A stretch of 64,000 nucleotides of DNA, taken from Flaccisagitta enflata (Eukaryota; Chaetognatha; Sagittoidea; Aphragmophora). The stretch covers positions 87,544,001-87,608,000 of the forward strand of contig OZ231126.1 of NCBI GenBank assembly GCA_965153355.1, written 5' to 3'. Position numbers and translations under genes: made by a program. This document shows positions 61,021 to 64,000 of the stretch, piece after piece. The notes beneath the pieces are model-generated. The model made no database searches. It saw nothing but the letters and a program-made list of their open reading frames with translations, and was not told where the DNA came from. The stretch's first letter is position 1. Each line of letters opens with the position of its first letter.

Positions 61021-64000
61021 GTGAACGTCCTTTTAAGTGCAACATTTGCGGGAACCGATTTAGCACCAAAGGCAACTTGAAAGTCCATTTCTCACGGCAC
61101 CGCGATAAATACCCGCACATCCCCATGAACCCGAATCCTGTCCCAGAGCACTTGGATGATATGCAGCCTCCTCTCGAGCCGCCGTCACCTCCTCTTCCTC
61201 TGCCTCCTCTTACTACTCCTCCTTCTACTTCTTGCTCTTCCTCTTCTTCTTCTTCTTCCGCCGCTGCTTCTTCCTCATCTGCCGCTGCGGCCGCCGCTGC
61301 CGCCGCCGCGGCAGCCATGTCCATGGCACCTTTCCATCTGAATCATCCTTCTTCTTCATCCATTTCCTCCATTTCAACTTTCGCTTCTCATCTTTTCGGT
61401 TCCTTCCTTCCTACCGTCACTTCCTCTTCCTCCTCTTTGTTGTCGGCGGCCGTTCCACTGCCGGCTTCTATGACTTCCCCCGCCACTTCGCCGACGCCCA
61501 ACGCGTCGTCGACTTTGGTTACCTCTTCTGCCAACAACAATCCCTCTCTTTCCTCCAATTCTCTTCCTCTTCCTCCCTCATCTTCCTCCCCTGAGCCTTC
61601 TTCTTCCTCTTCATCCAAAAATACGAAATCCTCTTCATCCCTTGCAGCAGCGGCATCATCGACATCCATTTCCGCTTCTTCGCTGACGGACACCGCCGCG
61701 AGGGACGCTGACCGCGCTTCCCGCTCCGCCTCGCCATCGCCGGCTCGAGGCGCCGCGTCAGCGCGTGGTTTCCCCGGCGCCATCAAGAACCACAACAACG
61801 GCGGCGTCAATCCTCTGACGCATCCGCTTCACGTCAACGCGACATCGCCGGCTGCCGCTGCCGAAGGTGGTCATCCTTCTTCATCGAGCGGCTCCTCGGA
61901 ATCAGCGAGGCGCTTCTCTTTGGGATCGTTGACTTCCGTTAACTTGCAAAAGTCTCCGACAACGGGAGCCTCGACCGCGCCAGACCGGAAAAGCCCCGAC
62001 GTAAGCGGTAAAGCCATGACAAATTCGTCATCCCCTTTTAACGGATTCGGTTTATTTGGTGGTAGTAACAACAAATCGTCTCCGCCATCGACGCCTTTGT
62101 CCGTTGATACGAGTTTTTCCAATGGTAATAATAACCCCGTGGTAAATCCTTTGACCGATAACGTACCGTGTATTTCACCCAATGCTCCTTTAGAAAAGTA
62201 CATGGAGATTTCCACTCCAGAAACATCCAAGTTGCAACAGTTGGTAGACAATATCGAGAATAAACTGGCCGATCCTAACCAGTGCTGTATTTGTAATCGC
62301 ATACTTAGTTGCAAGAGCGCTCTACAGATGCATTATCGCACACATACCGGCGAGCGTCCGTTTAGGTGTAAACTCTGTGGGAGGGCTTTTACAACAAAGG
62401 GAAATCTGAAGACGCATATGGGAGTTCATAAAGCGAAACCTCCTCTTCGCGTTTTGCATCAATGTCCCGTTTGCCACAAGCAATTCACCAACGCCATCGT
62501 GCTGCAACAGCACATCCGACTTCACACGGGAGAAATTAGCGAGGAACAAGAAAAATCCATTCGGGATTGTCTCAACGCCAGAGAAGATATGCAAATTCCG
62601 CAAATTCCTCAACTGCCGCCACACGGGTTCCTACCGGGCTTCATGGGCCTGCCAATCCCCGGCCTCGACCTGAGAGTTGCGCTCCAGTCTCAGGCCAATT
62701 TGGCCTCGATGGCGGCTGGATTGGATCTCACGCACTCAGCCATGACTCATGACTCAAACGACGATGAAGAAGAATCCGGCATCGATTTGAGCCAAAAGTC
62801 GTCAATTCCGGCCATTGAAGGCGCCAAAAGAGTCAAGGAAGAACGTGATGAGAAAGATGATGGTCGCAAATCTCGTTCTCCTAGTCCAGTGGAAAGAAAG
62901 GAATTGAAAAGCGACGACAATCAAAGAAATGACGAAGTGGGAAGACGAGTGGATGATGATATCGACGAAGATGATGATGATGTTGCAGAGAAAGAAGGTA
63001 GAGAGGGAAAAGTCGCCGTAGATGATGCTTTGCCGGAAAAGTCTTCTTTATCTTCTTCTGCCGAAAACAATCACAACAGTGCCATTTCTACGAGTCTAGA
63101 GGCCTTGGAAAACACAGTGAAAGGCATCTCTGCCGGAGCTCAGCACTCTGCCCTTTCTTTTTACAAATCCCAATTTGGTTTTGGACCATTTGGCATACCG
63201 ACGACAAAATTGCCGGGCGTCCATGCAGAGGCGCCAGTAAAAACGCCGGTTGATATGAGAATGCCGTCGCCATCTAGAATGGAAGATAATCATCATCACA
63301 ACAGCAAAGGTGAAGATGATGATAACGCGGAATCGAAATCATTCCAACACAGCGGAGAGACTAGATCTGATAGAAGTGATGCTTCATCTCCATATACTGT
63401 TGCTTCCGAAGGCCGAAGCGCCAATTCTGATCCTTGCATTCCTCCTTCTCCAGCTGCTTCTGAAGGGGGTGCTTTAGATCTGACACCAAGATCATCCAGC
63501 GGAAGTGGTCATTACGCAACAGCATTTCGAGATGCCATCGAAGCAGGCCATTTGCCAAATCATCCTATTTCAAGTCTTGGTTCCCTCATACCACCGCCTC
63601 CTCCATCAGGACTTTTTCCACCTTTAGGCGCTTCACCGTATCCTGGCACACTTTCGGTCCCAGGCTTAACGGGGAGCAGCCGCAACACAACATGTGACAT
63701 CTGCTTCAAGACTTTCGCCTGCCGAAGTGCGCTAGAGATTCACTACAGGAGCCATACCAAGGAAAGACCCTTCAAGTGTGAAATTTGCGAGCGAGCATTT
63801 TCGACTAGAGGAAATATGAAGCAGCATATGTTAACTCATAAAATTAGAGATATTCCCTCCAAGCTTTTTTCTGACGAAGAAACAGAGTCAACATCGTCCA
63901 AGCAACAAGCAGAAAGCTATAACAGTCGCAACAACTCTCCGGAGCATTTCAACAATGATAAACACGACAATGATGGGCAATATGACAAGCCTTTGGCGCT
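61021..64000 (+). CDS. sal: Spalt (SALL-family) transcription factor, large exon with six zinc fingers (partial, runs off window)
   Basis: About 992 codons stay open from the acceptor AG at 61019-61020 to the window edge. In order: finger 2 (61038-61100), followed by the family tail [18 protein letters not shown]; Pro/Ser-rich segment; poly-Ser (about 61237-61260); 12 consecutive Ala codons (about 61281-61316); a long Ser/Ala/Thr-rich region; the family lead-in [13 protein letters not shown] (from 62229); a triplet of fingers at 62283-62345, 62367-62429 and 62463-62525; a VKEE possible SUMO site (62832-62843); an acidic run (about 62956-62985); GALDLTPR (63468-63491); and the final visible pair at 63693-63755 and 63777-63839, joined by a TKERPFKC linker and followed by HKIRD. 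Every finger has the C-x2-C-x12-H-x3-H spacing. The order matches known Spalt proteins, which also carry a C2HC finger near the N-terminus, not seen here. The downstream end lies outside the window. Family assignment is near certain; which paralogue is not known. Confidence 0.96.

Noticed and set aside
61388-61810. Minus-strand frame of 140 codons opposite the spalt exon
   Set aside because: It is the complement of Ser/Ala-rich spalt coding sequence; the plus strand carries the conserved fingers.

Overview
This is a gene-poor animal nuclear genome window. It is dominated by simple sequence repeats and short structured transposable elements. Its one convincing host gene enters at the right end. 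Two GT-AG-bounded exons on the + strand (52499-52666 and 61021 to the window edge) encode a Spalt/SALL-family zinc-finger transcription factor with seven visible C2H2 fingers in the family's 2 + 3 + 2 layout. Finger details (KIRD after the last finger, a GALDLTPR motif, HQCPVCHK in the third finger of the triplet) look protostome, most like arthropods. With the extreme microsatellite load this suggests an arthropod, possibly a crustacean, but the species cannot be named from the sequence.

Layout. 1-8.3 kb: microsatellites (CTTT, CTGT/CT, TG, TTG-TTC-TTTTTG, GAA), two 141-bp inverted-repeat elements, and several copies of a repeat with a hairpin at each end. 8.8-9.6 kb: the 3' end of a non-LTR retrotransposon, split by a 269-bp inverted-repeat element with a TTA target duplication. 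9.6-52 kb: no supported gene. This stretch holds dozens of (CT)n/(GA)n tracts, minisatellites with 15-, 20-, 47-, 49- and 59-bp units, foldback repeats, a 506-bp inverted-repeat element and more two-hairpin repeats. 52.5-64 kb: the spalt exons, separated by an 8354-bp intron that carries its own foldback elements and microsatellites.

The first visible spalt exon begins with a split codon, so at least one 5' exon (N-terminus, C2HC finger, start codon) lies upstream. I did not find it. The preceding 52 kb may be a giant first intron or the 5' flank. No tRNA, rRNA, CRISPR or bacterial-type feature was seen.

The most novel material is the repeats. (1) A foldback family with GGGCAGCGG...CCGCTGCCC ends and an internal 20-21-bp minisatellite, often itself arranged as a palindrome. 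(2) A two-hairpin family whose terminal stem keeps pairing through coordinated base changes between copies, and which carries (GGAC)n arrays. (3) A roughly 268-bp GC-rich inverted-repeat element with 3-bp target duplications. Many of these elements directly abut long microsatellites. All long reading frames of poly-Ser/Leu/Glu/Arg/Lys/Asn type are shadows of microsatellites, not genes.
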